Position numbers and translations under genes: made by a program. 64,000 nt of DNA from Kocuria sp. (GTDB lineage Bacteria > Actinomycetota > Actinomycetes > Actinomycetales > Micrococcaceae), in assembly GCA_030454085.1 (NCBI GenBank), contig JAKDJD010000010.1, positions 1 to 64,000 of the forward strand. Reading direction: 5' to 3'. Positions 26,702 to 35,673 of this stretch are shown here, piece by piece (the stretch's first letter is position 1; each line of letters begins with the position of its first letter). Below the pieces are notes generated by a model that had not been told where the DNA came from, searched no databases, and was given only the letters and a program-made list of their open reading frames with translations.

Positions 26702-28975
26702 ATGGCCGGCGCGCCCCAGCGTCGTGAGGACCAGCCGCTTCGCACAGTTCTCCATCCCAAAACGGCAGACGCCGTGAAACGCCATCTCGGCCTGGAAACG
26801 GTCGGCGAAGTGCTTGAGTACTTTCCGAGGCGGTATTTGCCGAGGGGCGAGCTGACCCGATTCTCCGATCTCGTTCTGGGACAAGAGGTCTCGATCATCT
26901 CCCGGATCCTTTCCGTGAGCACCCGCCGCCTGCACACGCGGCGTGGTTCGATCGCCGAAGTCACCGTGACCGACCAGCTCGCTCCGGCGGAGAACGATGC
27001 CTCGAAGGGACAAGGCAACTTCGCGCCACGGCTCGACGGCTTGGCCGGGGTCGGTCTCCCCGTGCCGGACGCCGAACCGATCGGGGACACCATGACGCTG
27101 TCCTTCTTCAACGCTTGGACGGCGTCCAAGGACTTGGCCGTGGGGGACCACGTCATGTTCTCGGGGAAAGTCAATGAATACAGGGGCCAATTGACCCTGA
27201 CGAACCCCCATTACGCGGTTCTCGAGGACCCCGCACCAGGGGATGCCTCGGGGGACGCCGACGTGGCAACAGCGCCCTTGCCCGTCTACCCGGCGACGGC
27301 AAAATTCACGACCGACCGCATCGCCTCGGTCGTGGGACGTGTTCTGGACACGATCGATCTTGCACTGCTGGAGGACCCGGTACCGGACGACCTCCGGACC
27401 GAACACCACTTGATGTCCTTGCCCGACGCGCTCGAGGCCGTGCACCGGCCCCGGGACGAGGACGAGCCCCATCAGGCCATGAGGTACTTCAGATACCGCG
27501 AGGCGCTGGTCCTGCAGACCCTTCTGGCCAGGAGATCCGCGGTGCTCGACGCCCAAAAGACGCGAGCCTTTCCACCCCGGGACGCAGGCCTGCGCGAGAG
27601 GTTCGACCAGACCCTGCCCTTCCGGCTCACGGACGGGCAGCGTCGGGTCGGGGACGAGATCGCGGACGATATTGCTCTGGAGAAACCGATGAACCGTCTG
27701 CTCCAGGGAGACGTGGGGTCTGGAAAGACGCTGGTCGCCTTGCGGGCGATGCTCCAGGTCGCCGACGTCGGCGGTCAGTCGGCCATGCTGGCCCCGACCG
27801 AAGTGCTGGCGTCTCAACACTATCGATCGGTTCTCAAGACCCTGGGCCCGATCGCCGAGGAGGTCGGCGTCGTCGTGCTGACCTCCTCGATGACCGCGGG
27901 GGCCAAGCGCCAGGCGCTGCTCGACATCGCCAGCGGCGGCGCGGGGATCGTGATCGGAACGCACGCGCTGCTCGGGGACGACGTCGCCTTCGCCGAGCTC
28001 GGTCTGGTGGTCGTGGACGAACAGCACCGATTCGGCGTCCGGCAACGTCATTCGTTGACGGCGAAGGACGGCGGCCCCGTGCACCGACTCGTGATGACGG
28101 CTACTCCCATCCCTCGCTCCGTGGCCATGACGGTGTTTGGGGACCTGGCGGTCTCGGTCCTCAACGAGATGCCGGCAGGGAGGCAGGACGTATCGACGCA
28201 TGTCGTCTCGCTGGCGGAGCACCCGACGTGGGAGACCCGTCTGTGGGAGAGGGCCAGAGAGGAGATTGACGCCGGGCACCAGGTCTTCGTGGTCGTCCCG
28301 ACTATCGGAGAAGACGCTCCTGAACCCGGACTCACCGAGGGCGACGGCGGGCAGGAGACTCAGCTCCAGTCCGTGGAAGGCATGGTTCGCAAACTGTCTG
28401 GCCTGCCAGTTCTTTCGGGGATACGGCTGGGATCGGTTCACGGACGCATGGATGGCGCGGACAAGGCCGACGTGATGAACCGCATGGCGGCCGGCAGTGT
28501 GGACCTGTTGGTGGCCACTACGGTCATCGAAGTCGGCGTGGACGTGCCCAACGCGAGCCTCATGATCATCATGGACGCCGATCGACTCGGTATATCGACG
28601 CTGCACCAGTTGCGCGGTCGCATCGGACGCGGGGAGCTCGAGGGAGTGTGTCTGCTGGTCACCGGGCAGGACCATGACGGCCCGTCCATGCCGCGGTTGC
28701 AGGCCGTGGCGTCGACCCGAGACGGTTTCGAACTCTCGACCCTGGACCTCGAGCAACGGCGGGAGGGCGATATCCTCGGAGACAACCAGTCCGGCCGGCG
28801 TTCGACCCTCAAAAACCTCTCCGTACTGCGCCACGTGAAGACGATCGAACAGGCCCGCGATGATGCGTGGCGTCTTGTGGACCGCGAACCGGATCTGTCC
28901 GGGCACCCATCGTTGCTCCGTGCGGTGCAAGATGCCGGTGAACAGTCGACGACCGAATACTTGTACCGAGGGTGA
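26702..28975 (+). CDS. recG: ATP-dependent DNA helicase RecG
   Basis: RecG remodels stalled replication forks and Holliday junctions. The 757-residue protein has an N-terminal wedge/OB domain (about 50-190), SF2 helicase domains with Walker A GDVGSGKT (about 336-343), the Walker B box DEQH (about 439-442) and motif VI-like QLRGRIGRG. C-terminal RecG-specific sequence ends in TEYLYRG. It starts at an ATG 3 bases after the DAK2 gene and is probably translationally linked to it. A small insertion rich in acidic/Gly residues interrupts the wedge domain near 95-120. Confidence 0.96.
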   Translation: MAGAPQRREDQPLRTVLHPKTADAVKRHLGLETVGEVLEYFPRRYLPRGELTRFSDLVLGQEVSIISRILSVSTRRLHTRRGSIAEVTVTDQLAPAENDASKGQGNFAPRLDGLAGVGLPVPDAEPIGDTMTLSFFNAWTASKDLAVGDHVMFSGKVNEYRGQLTLTNPHYAVLEDPAPGDASGDADVATAPLPVYPATAKFTTDRIASVVGRVLDTIDLALLEDPVPDDLRTEHHLMSLPDALEAVHRPRDEDEPHQAMRYFRYREALVLQTLLARRSAVLDAQKTRAFPPRDAGLRERFDQTLPFRLTDGQRRVGDEIADDIALEKPMNRLLQGDVGSGKTLVALRAMLQVADVGGQSAMLAPTEVLASQHYRSVLKTLGPIAEEVGVVVLTSSMTAGAKRQALLDIASGGAGIVIGTHALLGDDVAFAELGLVVVDEQHRFGVRQRHSLTAKDGGPVHRLVMTATPIPRSVAMTVFGDLAVSVLNEMPAGRQDVSTHVVSLAEHPTWETRLWERAREEIDAGHQVFVVVPTIGEDAPEPGLTEGDGGQETQLQSVEGMVRKLSGLPVLSGIRLGSVHGRMDGADKADVMNRMAAGSVDLLVATTVIEVGVDVPNASLMIIMDADRLGISTLHQLRGRIGRGELEGVCLLVTGQDHDGPSMPRLQAVASTRDGFELSTLDLEQRREGDILGDNQSGRRSTLKNLSVLRHVKTIEQARDDAWRLVDREPDLSGHPSLLRAVQDAGEQSTTEYLYRG

Positions 28976-29066
28976 ATGGCCGGTATCCGGTGGGGCCGGA
29001 TCGAGAACACGGAACCGTGGGCGGCGGAGCCACAACGGCGGAACACAGCGAAGAAGGAGACCCGTG

Positions 29067-29630
29067 ATGAGCCGAATCATTGCCGGTCGGGCCGGCGGAA
29101 GCCGCCTGGCCTCGGTCAAGGGCAAGAACACCCGGCCCACCACGGACAGGGTCAAGGAAGCGCTCTTCTCTCGGCTCGAGGGCTACGGCGTCCTGAGCCG
29201 AGCGGACGTGCTGGACCTGTTTGCCGGGACGGGGGCACTCGGGCTCGAGGCCGCGAGCCGAGGCGCGAGGGCCGTGACGCTCGTGGATCGTGACCGGTCG
29301 GCGCTCGACGCGTGCTCCAGGAACAAACGGGCCGTCGAAGCCTCAGGCGCGGACGCCCGGATCGACGTCGTGAATTCCTCGGCGGAAAGCTACGTGAAGC
29401 GGGGTCAGGGGCCTTGGGACCTCGTTTTCGTGGACCCGCCGTACTCGATGACCGACGCGGAGGTAGCTCCTCTCCTGGCATCCGTGGCGCCAGGGCTACG
29501 TGACGGTGCCGTCCTCGTCGTGGAACGTTCCGCGCGCGACCCCGAGCCCACGTGGCCCGCCGGGCTCAGACGGTTTGGACACCGGAGCTACGGGGAAACC
29601 GCGTTGTGGTTCGCGGAACCCGAGGACTGA
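29067..29630 (+). CDS. rsmD: 16S rRNA (guanine966-N2)-methyltransferase
   Basis: The 187-residue SAM methyltransferase modifies G966 of 16S rRNA. The SAM motif VLDLFAGTGALG is at about 48-59, and the catalytic motif VDPPYS at about 124-129 is typical of N6/N2 methylases. AAGGAG lies 8 bases before the ATG at 29067; a GTG immediately before it is also possible. It is followed in related genomes by coaD; here a convergent aminotransferase gene separates the two. Confidence 0.94.
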   Translation: MSRIIAGRAGGSRLASVKGKNTRPTTDRVKEALFSRLEGYGVLSRADVLDLFAGTGALGLEAASRGARAVTLVDRDRSALDACSRNKRAVEASGADARIDVVNSSAESYVKRGQGPWDLVFVDPPYSMTDAEVAPLLASVAPGLRDGAVLVVERSARDPEPTWPAGLRRFGHRSYGETALWFAEPED

Positions 29631-29639
29631 ACACCTGCC

Positions 29640-30908
29640 TCAGAGACCGGAGTCGGAGAGCCGCTGGGTCGCTCGTTGCAGGACCTCGGGCCGTTTGCAG
29701 AAGGCAAAACGCACCCACTCGGTGTAGAGGTGGCGGTTTTCCGGGGTCGCAAAGGCCTGCAGAGGAACGACGGCGACGCCGGCATTCGTGGTCAGTCTCT
29801 CCGAGATCTCGGTCCCTTCTCGACCCCAGGAGTCCGGAATGTTCTCCGTCGAGGCAACCGAGAAAAAGGTTCCCGATGGGCTGACCGCTTCGAACGATGT
29901 GGCGGCCAAGCCTTCGAGGAGAATCTTTCTCTGGTTCTCGTACTGGGTCCCCAACCGGTCGTAGAAGTCGGTCTGACGCGCCCACCGCATCGTTTCGGCC
30001 ACCGCGGCCTGCAGCGGAGCCGCCGCGGAATGCGACAAATAGCCCTTGGTCACTCGCAGCCCCCGGGTCAGTTCAGGGGGAGCAATCGCCCAACCGACCC
30101 GCCATCCGGTGATAGAGAACGTCTTGGAGGCCGAAGACACCCTGATCGTTCTGTCCCGTCCCGCATCCAAACAGGCCGGGTCGGTACTGGGCACATCGAA
30201 AGCGAGGTGTTCGTATACCGAATCCGTCAGGATGATTGCGTCGTACTCCCGGGCGAGTTCGGCGATCTGGGACATCTCCGATGGATCGAGCACCGTGCCG
30301 GTCGGGTTGTGGGGGTCGTTGACCACAATCATTCGGGTCCGGTCAGAGAAGGCCTCCCTCAACCGGACGGGATCGGGACGGAACTCCGGGGGCGCCAGGG
30401 GCACCGTCACGATGCGGGCGCCGGTCAGCCCGGCAATTGCAGGATAGAGATCGTAGAACGGTTCGAACAGAATGACCTCGTCGCCGGGGGAGAGGAACGC
30501 CAACATCGACGCGCTCAGCGCCTCGGTCGCGCCGGCCGTGACGGTGATTTCCGTCTCCGGGTCGGGACGTCGTCGCCCGTTCATGGCCTCGTGCTCGGCC
30601 AGCTCTCCGCGAAGATCTGGCGAACCAGCGATCGTCGCGTACTGGTTCTTTCCACCCGATACCGCATCGGCCAGCGCGCGTGAGAGCACCTCCGGCCCGT
30701 CGGTGTCCGGAAAACCTTGCCCCAGGTTGATCGCATCATGGGCGGCGGACAGAGCGCTCATCTCTTCGAAGATCGTCGAGGACACCCTCCCCGACTCATT
30801 CAACAGCCCGGCTGTCTCCGCCAGGCGCTTCCACGGCGGACCGGCCGGGTTCCTGGTCGCCTGAAGGGTTGCCGATGAGGTCAGGGTATGAGTTGAATGA
30901 TCGCGCAT
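29640..30908 (-). CDS. Class I/II PLP aminotransferase (KAT/DapC-like)
   Basis: This 422-residue fold-type I aminotransferase has the PLP lysine in SSASKTFSITGWRVGW (about 261), the substrate-binding Asn in NDPHNPTGTV and the C-terminal Arg in RFAFCKRPE. INLGQGFPDTDGP is the N-terminal signature of the group that contains kynurenine/methionine aminotransferases and some DapC enzymes. The specific substrate is not decided by sequence. A 30-residue N-terminal extension without a signal peptide precedes the domain. It converges on rsmD with only 9 bases between stops and is divergent from coaD. Confidence 0.88.
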   Translation of the reverse strand: MRDHSTHTLTSSATLQATRNPAGPPWKRLAETAGLLNESGRVSSTIFEEMSALSAAHDAINLGQGFPDTDGPEVLSRALADAVSGGKNQYATIAGSPDLRGELAEHEAMNGRRRPDPETEITVTAGATEALSASMLAFLSPGDEVILFEPFYDLYPAIAGLTGARIVTVPLAPPEFRPDPVRLREAFSDRTRMIVVNDPHNPTGTVLDPSEMSQIAELAREYDAIILTDSVYEHLAFDVPSTDPACLDAGRDRTIRVSSASKTFSITGWRVGWAIAPPELTRGLRVTKGYLSHSAAAPLQAAVAETMRWARQTDFYDRLGTQYENQRKILLEGLAATSFEAVSPSGTFFSVASTENIPDSWGREGTEISERLTTNAGVAVVPLQAFATPENRHLYTEWVRFAFCKRPEVLQRATQRLSDSGL

Positions 30909-30980
30909 GATCCCATCGTAGGGTGGATCACACGTTTCCGCCGATCATCACGTCATGACCCGCGTCTGGAGGACCGGGGC

Positions 30981-31009
30981 CTGTCATACGGGGCCTCGAC
31001 TGTTATTTT
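30981..31009 (+). promoter_or_regulatory. Probable coaD promoter
   Basis: CTGTCA (30981-30986), a 17-base spacer and TATTTT (31004-31009) match a sigma-70-type promoter. The -10 box ends 6 bases before the coaD ATG, so the transcript would be leaderless. Confidence 0.42.
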
Positions 31010-31015
31010 GGGGAT

Positions 31016-31486
31016 ATGAGTCTTGCCGTTTGCCCGGGTTCCTTCGATCCTATTCACAACGGACACGTCGAAATCATCACGCGCGCCACCAAAATCTTTT
31101 CCGGCGGAGTGATCGTTGCCGTGTCCAATAACCCCGCCAAAAAATACCGATTCCAGTTGGAAGAGAGACTGGACATGGTGACCGAGGTTTTCGGTTGGCT
31201 CGACGGCGTGGTGGTCCAGCCCATGTCGGACGGCCTCCTCGCAGATTTCGTCCGGTCCCAGGGAGCCACCGCGATCATCAAGGGACTTCGGGACTCCAAG
31301 GACTTCGAGTACGAAGCACCGATGGCCACCATGAACCGCAATATCAGCGGCGCCGAGACCGTATTCCTGGCCGCAGACCCGAAGAACGGCCACTTGTCTT
31401 CTTCCCTCATCAAGGAAGTTGCTTCGTTCGGCGGCGACATTCGAGGTTTCGTTCCCCGTTCGGTGGCCCGGCGGTTGGTTCCCTAA
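31016..31486 (+). CDS. coaD: Phosphopantetheine adenylyltransferase
   Basis: It catalyses the penultimate step of coenzyme A synthesis. The 156-residue nucleotidyltransferase carries GSFDPIHNGH at about 7-16 (the HxGH motif) and the C-terminal SSSLIKEVASFGGD, the counterpart of ISSTxIR/KE. ATG 31016 stands 6 bases from a putative -10 box, with only GGGG as possible ribosome site. It is followed by the DUF177-rpmF-rnc-mutM unit after about 150 bases. Confidence 0.95.
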   Translation: MSLAVCPGSFDPIHNGHVEIITRATKIFSGGVIVAVSNNPAKKYRFQLEERLDMVTEVFGWLDGVVVQPMSDGLLADFVRSQGATAIIKGLRDSKDFEYEAPMATMNRNISGAETVFLAADPKNGHLSSSLIKEVASFGGDIRGFVPRSVARRLVP

Positions 31487-31635
31487 CTGGATCGCTTGGT
31501 CCGCGACACGGTGAGAATCGCGGGAAGCATGATGTTGCGCACAGCAACGCATCGTACCGCTGGCGGGACTTGTGAGCTCACGCGGACGTGGGTAGTCTGG
31601 ACAGTCGGTCATGACGTCAGAATCAGGAGTTCATC

Positions 31636-32214
31636 ATCAAGAATGACAATTCATCGTCCCTGAGGATCGAGGTCAGGGACCTGGCCCATCGTCCCGGGAC
31701 CATGAATGCTCTCGAGGAGACGGTGGCCGCGCCCCAAGACTTCGGGAATGCTCTGATCGGAGCGCCCGAGGGTTCCGACATCGGGCTCGATCTCCGCCTC
31801 GAATCGGTTCATGATGGTATCTTGGTCAGTGGTGTTGCCTCCGTGGACGTACATGGGGAGTGCAGCCGTTGTCTGGATCCCATCGATTTTCCGGTTTCGG
31901 CTGACATTCAAGAGCTCTATGTTTTTGAACCTGCACCAAAAGGCCCGTCGGAAGACGAAGCAGACGAGCAGTACCGCGTCGAGGACGATTCCATCGATCT
32001 CGAGCCGGTTCTGCGGGATGCGGTCATTACGCAACTGCCGTTCCAGCCCGTGTGCCGTGAGGACTGTCAGGGGTTGTGCTCCGAGTGCGGAGTGCGACTC
32101 GACGAGAATCCCGGTCATCACCACGAGAATCTGGATCCTCGCTGGTCGGCCCTTTCTGGGCTGTTCGGTGCGGAGGCCGCAAACGAGACAACCGAGACGA
32201 GAGAAGAGAGATAG
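31636..32214 (+). CDS. DUF177 (YceD-like) protein, possible ATC start
   Basis: DUF177/YceD proteins are encoded just before rpmF across bacteria. Four Cys in GECSRCLDP (about 79-82) and the [13 protein letters not shown] stretch form the family's metal-binding-like pattern. The family begins with a segment like [13 protein letters not shown], which here lies upstream of the first in-frame ATG (31702). No ATG, GTG or TTG exists in frame between the preceding stop (31612) and 31702. AGGAG at 31625-31629 lies 6 bases before ATC 31636, which would give a 192-residue protein. A rare ATC start, or truncation to 170 residues from ATG 31702, are the options. Confidence 0.75.
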   Translation: MKNDNSSSLRIEVRDLAHRPGTMNALEETVAAPQDFGNALIGAPEGSDIGLDLRLESVHDGILVSGVASVDVHGECSRCLDPIDFPVSADIQELYVFEPAPKGPSEDEADEQYRVEDDSIDLEPVLRDAVITQLPFQPVCREDCQGLCSECGVRLDENPGHHHENLDPRWSALSGLFGAEAANETTETREER

Positions 32215-32216
32215 CC

Positions 32217-32420
32217 GTGGCTGTTCCCAAGCGGAAAATGTCCCGCGCCAATACGCGAGCACGTCGCTCCCAGTGGAAGGCATCCGCGCCTCAGCTGGTC
32301 AAGACCGTTGAAAACGGCAAGGTGACTTACAGCCTTCCGCACCAGGCGAAGGTCGTCACCGACTCCGCCGGAACCCCGCTGTACCTCGAGTACAAGGGCC
32401 GCAAGGTGGCTGACGTCTAA
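32217..32420 (+). CDS. rpmF: Ribosomal protein bL32
   Basis: The 67-residue large-subunit protein begins at GTG 32217 ([17 protein letters not shown]). It lacks the CxxC...C zinc ribbon of the C+ form, so it is the zinc-independent (C-) type. It starts 2 bases after the DUF177 stop and is followed 9 bases later by rnc. AGAGAG upstream overlaps the preceding gene's end. Confidence 0.96.
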   Translation: MAVPKRKMSRANTRARRSQWKASAPQLVKTVENGKVTYSLPHQAKVVTDSAGTPLYLEYKGRKVADV

Positions 32421-32429
32421 GACGTCCTC

Positions 32430-33164
32430 ATGACTACCGTGGACAACGGAGAGCTCCTGAAGCGTCTCGGCGTCGATATCGAGGCCGAGACGCTTCAGCT
32501 TGCTCTGACCCACAGATCCTTCGCCTACGAGAACGGTCCGCTCCCTCACAATGAGCGACTCGAGTTCCTGGGTGATTCCGTGCTCGGCCTGGCCGTGACC
32601 ACGGAGCTCTACACGCGCTTCCCCGACCTGTCGGAAGGCGAACTCGCCAAACGGCGTGCAGCCGTGGTGTCCGAGCGATCCCTCGCTGCCATTGCTCGAT
32701 CCCTCGGTCTCGGACCGCACATACGCCTCGGTCGCGGCGAATCGATGACTCACGGAGACGACAAGGACTCGATCCTCGCGGACACGATGGAGGCGCTCTT
32801 CGGTGCCACCTATATCTCCTGCGGGGGAGACCGCGCCCGTGACTTGGTCCTCCGTCTCACCAGTGCCCTGCTCGATGACGACTTCGTCCTCGGAGCCGGT
32901 CGCGACTGGAAGACCGAGATCCAGGAGCTGGCCGCTGAGCTCGACCTCGGAGAGATCCAGTACGTGGTCACCGGCACCGGTCCAGACCATGCGCGTGTCT
33001 TCGAAGCCGATCTCCGTATCGGGGACAAGAGCTACGGCGTCGGGACGGGATCGGCGAAGAAACACGCCGAACGATCAGCCGCCGAAGCCGCGTACCGGTA
33101 TCTGACCTCCCAGGAAGACGCCCCGACGACGCTGCTGATCGAGGATTCCTCGGACGGTGCCTGA
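32430..33164 (+). CDS. rnc: Ribonuclease III
   Basis: It cleaves double-stranded RNA in rRNA processing and mRNA decay. The 244-residue protein has the catalytic domain with signature NERLEFLGDSVL (about 42-53), the second acidic site in DTMEALFGA (about 116-124), and a C-terminal dsRNA-binding domain (about 155-230, ending KKHAERSAAEAAYRYL). ATG 32430 lies 9 bases after rpmF. Its end overlaps the mutM start by 8 bases. Confidence 0.96.
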   Translation: MTTVDNGELLKRLGVDIEAETLQLALTHRSFAYENGPLPHNERLEFLGDSVLGLAVTTELYTRFPDLSEGELAKRRAAVVSERSLAAIARSLGLGPHIRLGRGESMTHGDDKDSILADTMEALFGATYISCGGDRARDLVLRLTSALLDDDFVLGAGRDWKTEIQELAAELDLGEIQYVVTGTGPDHARVFEADLRIGDKSYGVGTGSAKKHAERSAAEAAYRYLTSQEDAPTTLLIEDSSDGA

Positions 33165-34104
33165 ACTTCCCGAAGTGGAGGTCGTGCGATCCGGGCTCGC
33201 ACGGCACATTCTCGGCGCGCGCATTGATACCGTGGAAGTTCTCGAAACACGGTCTCTGCGGCGGGACCCCGGTGCGGCCGCGGAATTTGCCGCTTTCCTG
33301 CGCGGACAGAAGATCGTCGACGTCTGCCGACGAGGAAAATACATGTGGTTGCGGCTGTCTGCCGGACCAAAGGACGGAGCTCCGCACTCTGGCCCGTGCG
33401 ACCCGACTGCCGTGGTCGTCCACCTGGGCATGAGTGGCCAGGTGCTCCTCACCGAACCGGGCGCACCTGATCACAGGCATGTGCGCTTGAGATTTTCCCT
33501 CACCGGGCCAGATGGCGGTCCCCTCGAGATGCGCTTCGTCGATCAGAGAATTTTCGGCGGCATGTACCGGGACCCCGTCGTCGCCGTGGTCGATCACGAA
33601 GAGCGGCCGGTACCGGCGGCGTCGAGCAGCGTGCTGGACCTGGCAGAAATCCCCGGGACGGTCTCGCACATCGGTCGTGACCCCTTGGACCCCCACTTTG
33701 ACGAGGCCGCTTTTCGCCGGCGCCTGCGGGCGACCAGCAGCGGCATCAAGAGAGTCCTGCTCGACCAGAGCACGATCTCGGGTATCGGAAACATCTATGC
33801 GGACGAGGCGCTGTGGCGGTCCCGGTTGCACTACGCAAAGCCGGCCCGATCTGTCACGAAGTCCCAGGCCGAAGAGTTGCTCGCCGCGTGCACCGAAGTC
33901 ATGACGGCGGCCCTTGCCGAAGGCGGGACCAGCTTCGACGCGCTGTACGTGAACGTCAATGGCGAGTCCGGGTACTTCGAACGTGGGCTCAACGTGTACG
34001 GGCGTTCGGGGGAGCCTTGTAAGCGGTGCGGGGCCTTGGTGGTCAGGGAGCGTTTCATGAACCGTTCGAGCTACTTCTGCCCTGTGTGCCAGCGGGGGCG
34101 TTAG
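33157..34104 (+). CDS. mutM: Formamidopyrimidine-DNA glycosylase
   Basis: It removes 8-oxoguanine and ring-opened purines. At 315 residues it is somewhat longer than E. coli Fpg (269), with extra loops near 70-80 and 145-155. The start GTG yields the catalytic N-terminal Pro after Met removal (MPELPEVE). The helix-two-turn-helix with SGIGNIYADEALW and a C-terminal zinc finger (CKRCG...CPVC) are complete. It overlaps rnc by 8 bases. In related genomes smc usually follows closely; here about 8 kb of accessory DNA intervenes. Confidence 0.95.
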   Translation: MPELPEVEVVRSGLARHILGARIDTVEVLETRSLRRDPGAAAEFAAFLRGQKIVDVCRRGKYMWLRLSAGPKDGAPHSGPCDPTAVVVHLGMSGQVLLTEPGAPDHRHVRLRFSLTGPDGGPLEMRFVDQRIFGGMYRDPVVAVVDHEERPVPAASSSVLDLAEIPGTVSHIGRDPLDPHFDEAAFRRRLRATSSGIKRVLLDQSTISGIGNIYADEALWRSRLHYAKPARSVTKSQAEELLAACTEVMTAALAEGGTSFDALYVNVNGESGYFERGLNVYGRSGEPCKRCGALVVRERFMNRSSYFCPVCQRGR

Positions 34105-34472
34105 GCGAGCGGTCCTACCGCGAGGCGAGTGCGAACCGCGGGTGTTGGCTTGTCAGGTGGTTCGGTGGAGGTGCCGGGCTCAGATGCGTGTCTTTGAGGC
34201 GACGATCTTCTAGATCGTTGGCGTCAGGTGACCTGGATGCGCTGGTCGCCGATCACGTACTCGATGGCGAGTCTGCCGCCGACGGCCTCGAGGTATCTGC
34301 GGACCGTGCCGATCTTGGTGCTGTCGAGTGTCGCTGCCCCGGCAGATTCCTCCCTGGAACCGGGTGTCGTCCGGCATTGCCCCTGCCAACGGTTCCGGGC
34401 GGTATCATCGCAACTCATACGTCGAACTGAGCAAAGCAATCCTTCCCCGGGCTGCGTTGAGGAGCATGCACC
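34105..34472 (+). other. Gene-poor gap downstream of mutM
   Basis: The 368 bases between mutM and the flavin monooxygenase hold no complete gene. They contain the antitoxin C-terminal scar at 34224-34328 and, at the right end, GAGGAG (34459-34464) serving the next gene. I see no T-tailed terminator after mutM. The left border of the accessory region probably lies here. Confidence 0.6.
34224..34328 (-). pseudogene. Remnant of XRE/HigA-type antitoxin C-terminus
   Basis: The last 34 codons of a leftward open frame read like the C-terminal end of an XRE-family antitoxin: a STKIGTVRRYLEAVGGRLAIE pattern (matching the T-L/V-RRYxEAxGG helix-strand of HigA-like proteins), then YVIGDQRIQVT and a stop. 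Upstream in the same frame the helix-turn-helix part is missing and the composition becomes random. No toxin gene is adjacent. It is probably a scar from a lost toxin-antitoxin locus. Confidence 0.6.
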
Positions 34473-35672
34473 ATGATGACGCACCACCCCATTGCCATCC
34501 TCGGCGCCGGACTCGGAGGGCTGGCTGCCGCACGCGTTCTCCACGTCCACGGGATCGAGGCCACCGTGTTCGAGTTGGAAGCCGACCGTCACGCTCGAGT
34601 CCAGGGCGGCATGCTGGATATCCATGATCACAATGGGCAGCTGGGTATTCGTGAGGCCAAGCTCTGGGATTCCTTCCTTGAGATCGTGCATCCCGGGGGC
34701 GAGGCCATGCGCATCCTCGATCACCGTGCGAATGTCATGTACGAGGACAGTGATGACGGTACGTTTTCCCGACCGGAGGTCGACCGGGGAGCACTCCGCG
34801 ACGTGCTCATCGACGCGTTGCCCCAGAGGTCCGTCGTTTGGGGACACAAGGCCACCAACATCCGTCACCACGCCGAAGGCCCTGGCCGATTTTCGATCGA
34901 CTTCAGCAACGGCCAGACCGTCACCACGGACCTCCTGGTTGGGGCGGACGGCGCCTGGTCAAAGGTGAGGCCGCTCCTGACGGACGCCCGGCCGTCCTAC
35001 ACCGGAATATCTTTCATCGAATCCGACCTCTTCGACGCGTCAGAGAAGCATCCGTCCGAAACGTCAACCATGGGTGAGGGCATGCTCATGGCTTTCCGGG
35101 GGAGCACCGGTGTCCTCGGACATGCAGAGCCCGATGGCTCCCTGCACGCCTACGTCGGGTTGCGCGTTCCCGAAGACTGGATCGAGGTCTTCGAAGGGAT
35201 CGACGACGTGGCGGCCCGAAATCTGGTCCTCGACCGCCTCGATGGCTGGGACGACTCTCTCCGAGGCCTGATTCGCAACGCTGATGTCCCATTGACGCCT
35301 CGACGTATCCATGCACTTCCAGTGGGTATCAGCTGGGATCGCGTGCCGGGAGTGACTCTCCTGGGCGATGCCGCTCATCTCATGAGCCCGTTTGCCGGAG
35401 AGGGCGCGAACCTTGCCATGTACGACGGTGCGCGGCTCGCCCTGGCCATCGCTTCACACCCGGACGACGTCGAAGTGGCGATGGCCGAATACGAATCCGA
35501 GTTGTTTCCGCGAGCGACCGAGGCCGCAAGAGACTCCGCAGAGAGCCTGGAAATGATGTTTCGCGACGATTCGCCTGCCGGTCTGGTGGAGATGTTCGAA
35601 AGCATGCAGCTCGACGACGCAGGTGCCGGGACGAACACCCATTCCCTTTCAGGCGGTCAGGACGCCGAATAG
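34473..35672 (+). CDS. TetX-like FAD-dependent monooxygenase
   Basis: This 399-residue group A flavoprotein hydroxylase has the FAD-binding GAGLGG at 11-16, LLVGADGAWSKVR (about 150-162) and GDAAHLMSPFAGEGANLAM (about 299-317). The pattern, including GMLDIHDHNGQ and the ALPVG segment, follows the TetX/TetX-like branch of PF01494 oxygenases more than phenol or salicylate hydroxylases. The substrate is unknown; TetX relatives without tetracycline activity are common in soil bacteria. GGAG lies 8 bases upstream of ATG 34473. It is the only complete rightward gene of the accessory region. I rate the family as firm and resistance function as unproven. Confidence 0.88.
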   Translation: MMTHHPIAILGAGLGGLAAARVLHVHGIEATVFELEADRHARVQGGMLDIHDHNGQLGIREAKLWDSFLEIVHPGGEAMRILDHRANVMYEDSDDGTFSRPEVDRGALRDVLIDALPQRSVVWGHKATNIRHHAEGPGRFSIDFSNGQTVTTDLLVGADGAWSKVRPLLTDARPSYTGISFIESDLFDASEKHPSETSTMGEGMLMAFRGSTGVLGHAEPDGSLHAYVGLRVPEDWIEVFEGIDDVAARNLVLDRLDGWDDSLRGLIRNADVPLTPRRIHALPVGISWDRVPGVTLLGDAAHLMSPFAGEGANLAMYDGARLALAIASHPDDVEVAMAEYESELFPRATEAARDSAESLEMMFRDDSPAGLVEMFESMQLDDAGAGTNTHSLSGGQDAE

Positions 35673-35673
35673 C

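Noticed and set aside
25658..29155. Very long leftward open frame (1165 codons) opposite thiL, DAK2 and recG
   Set aside because: It is the antisense of clearly conserved genes. GC-rich codons leave antisense frames open; the translation is His/Gly/Arg-rich with no domain.
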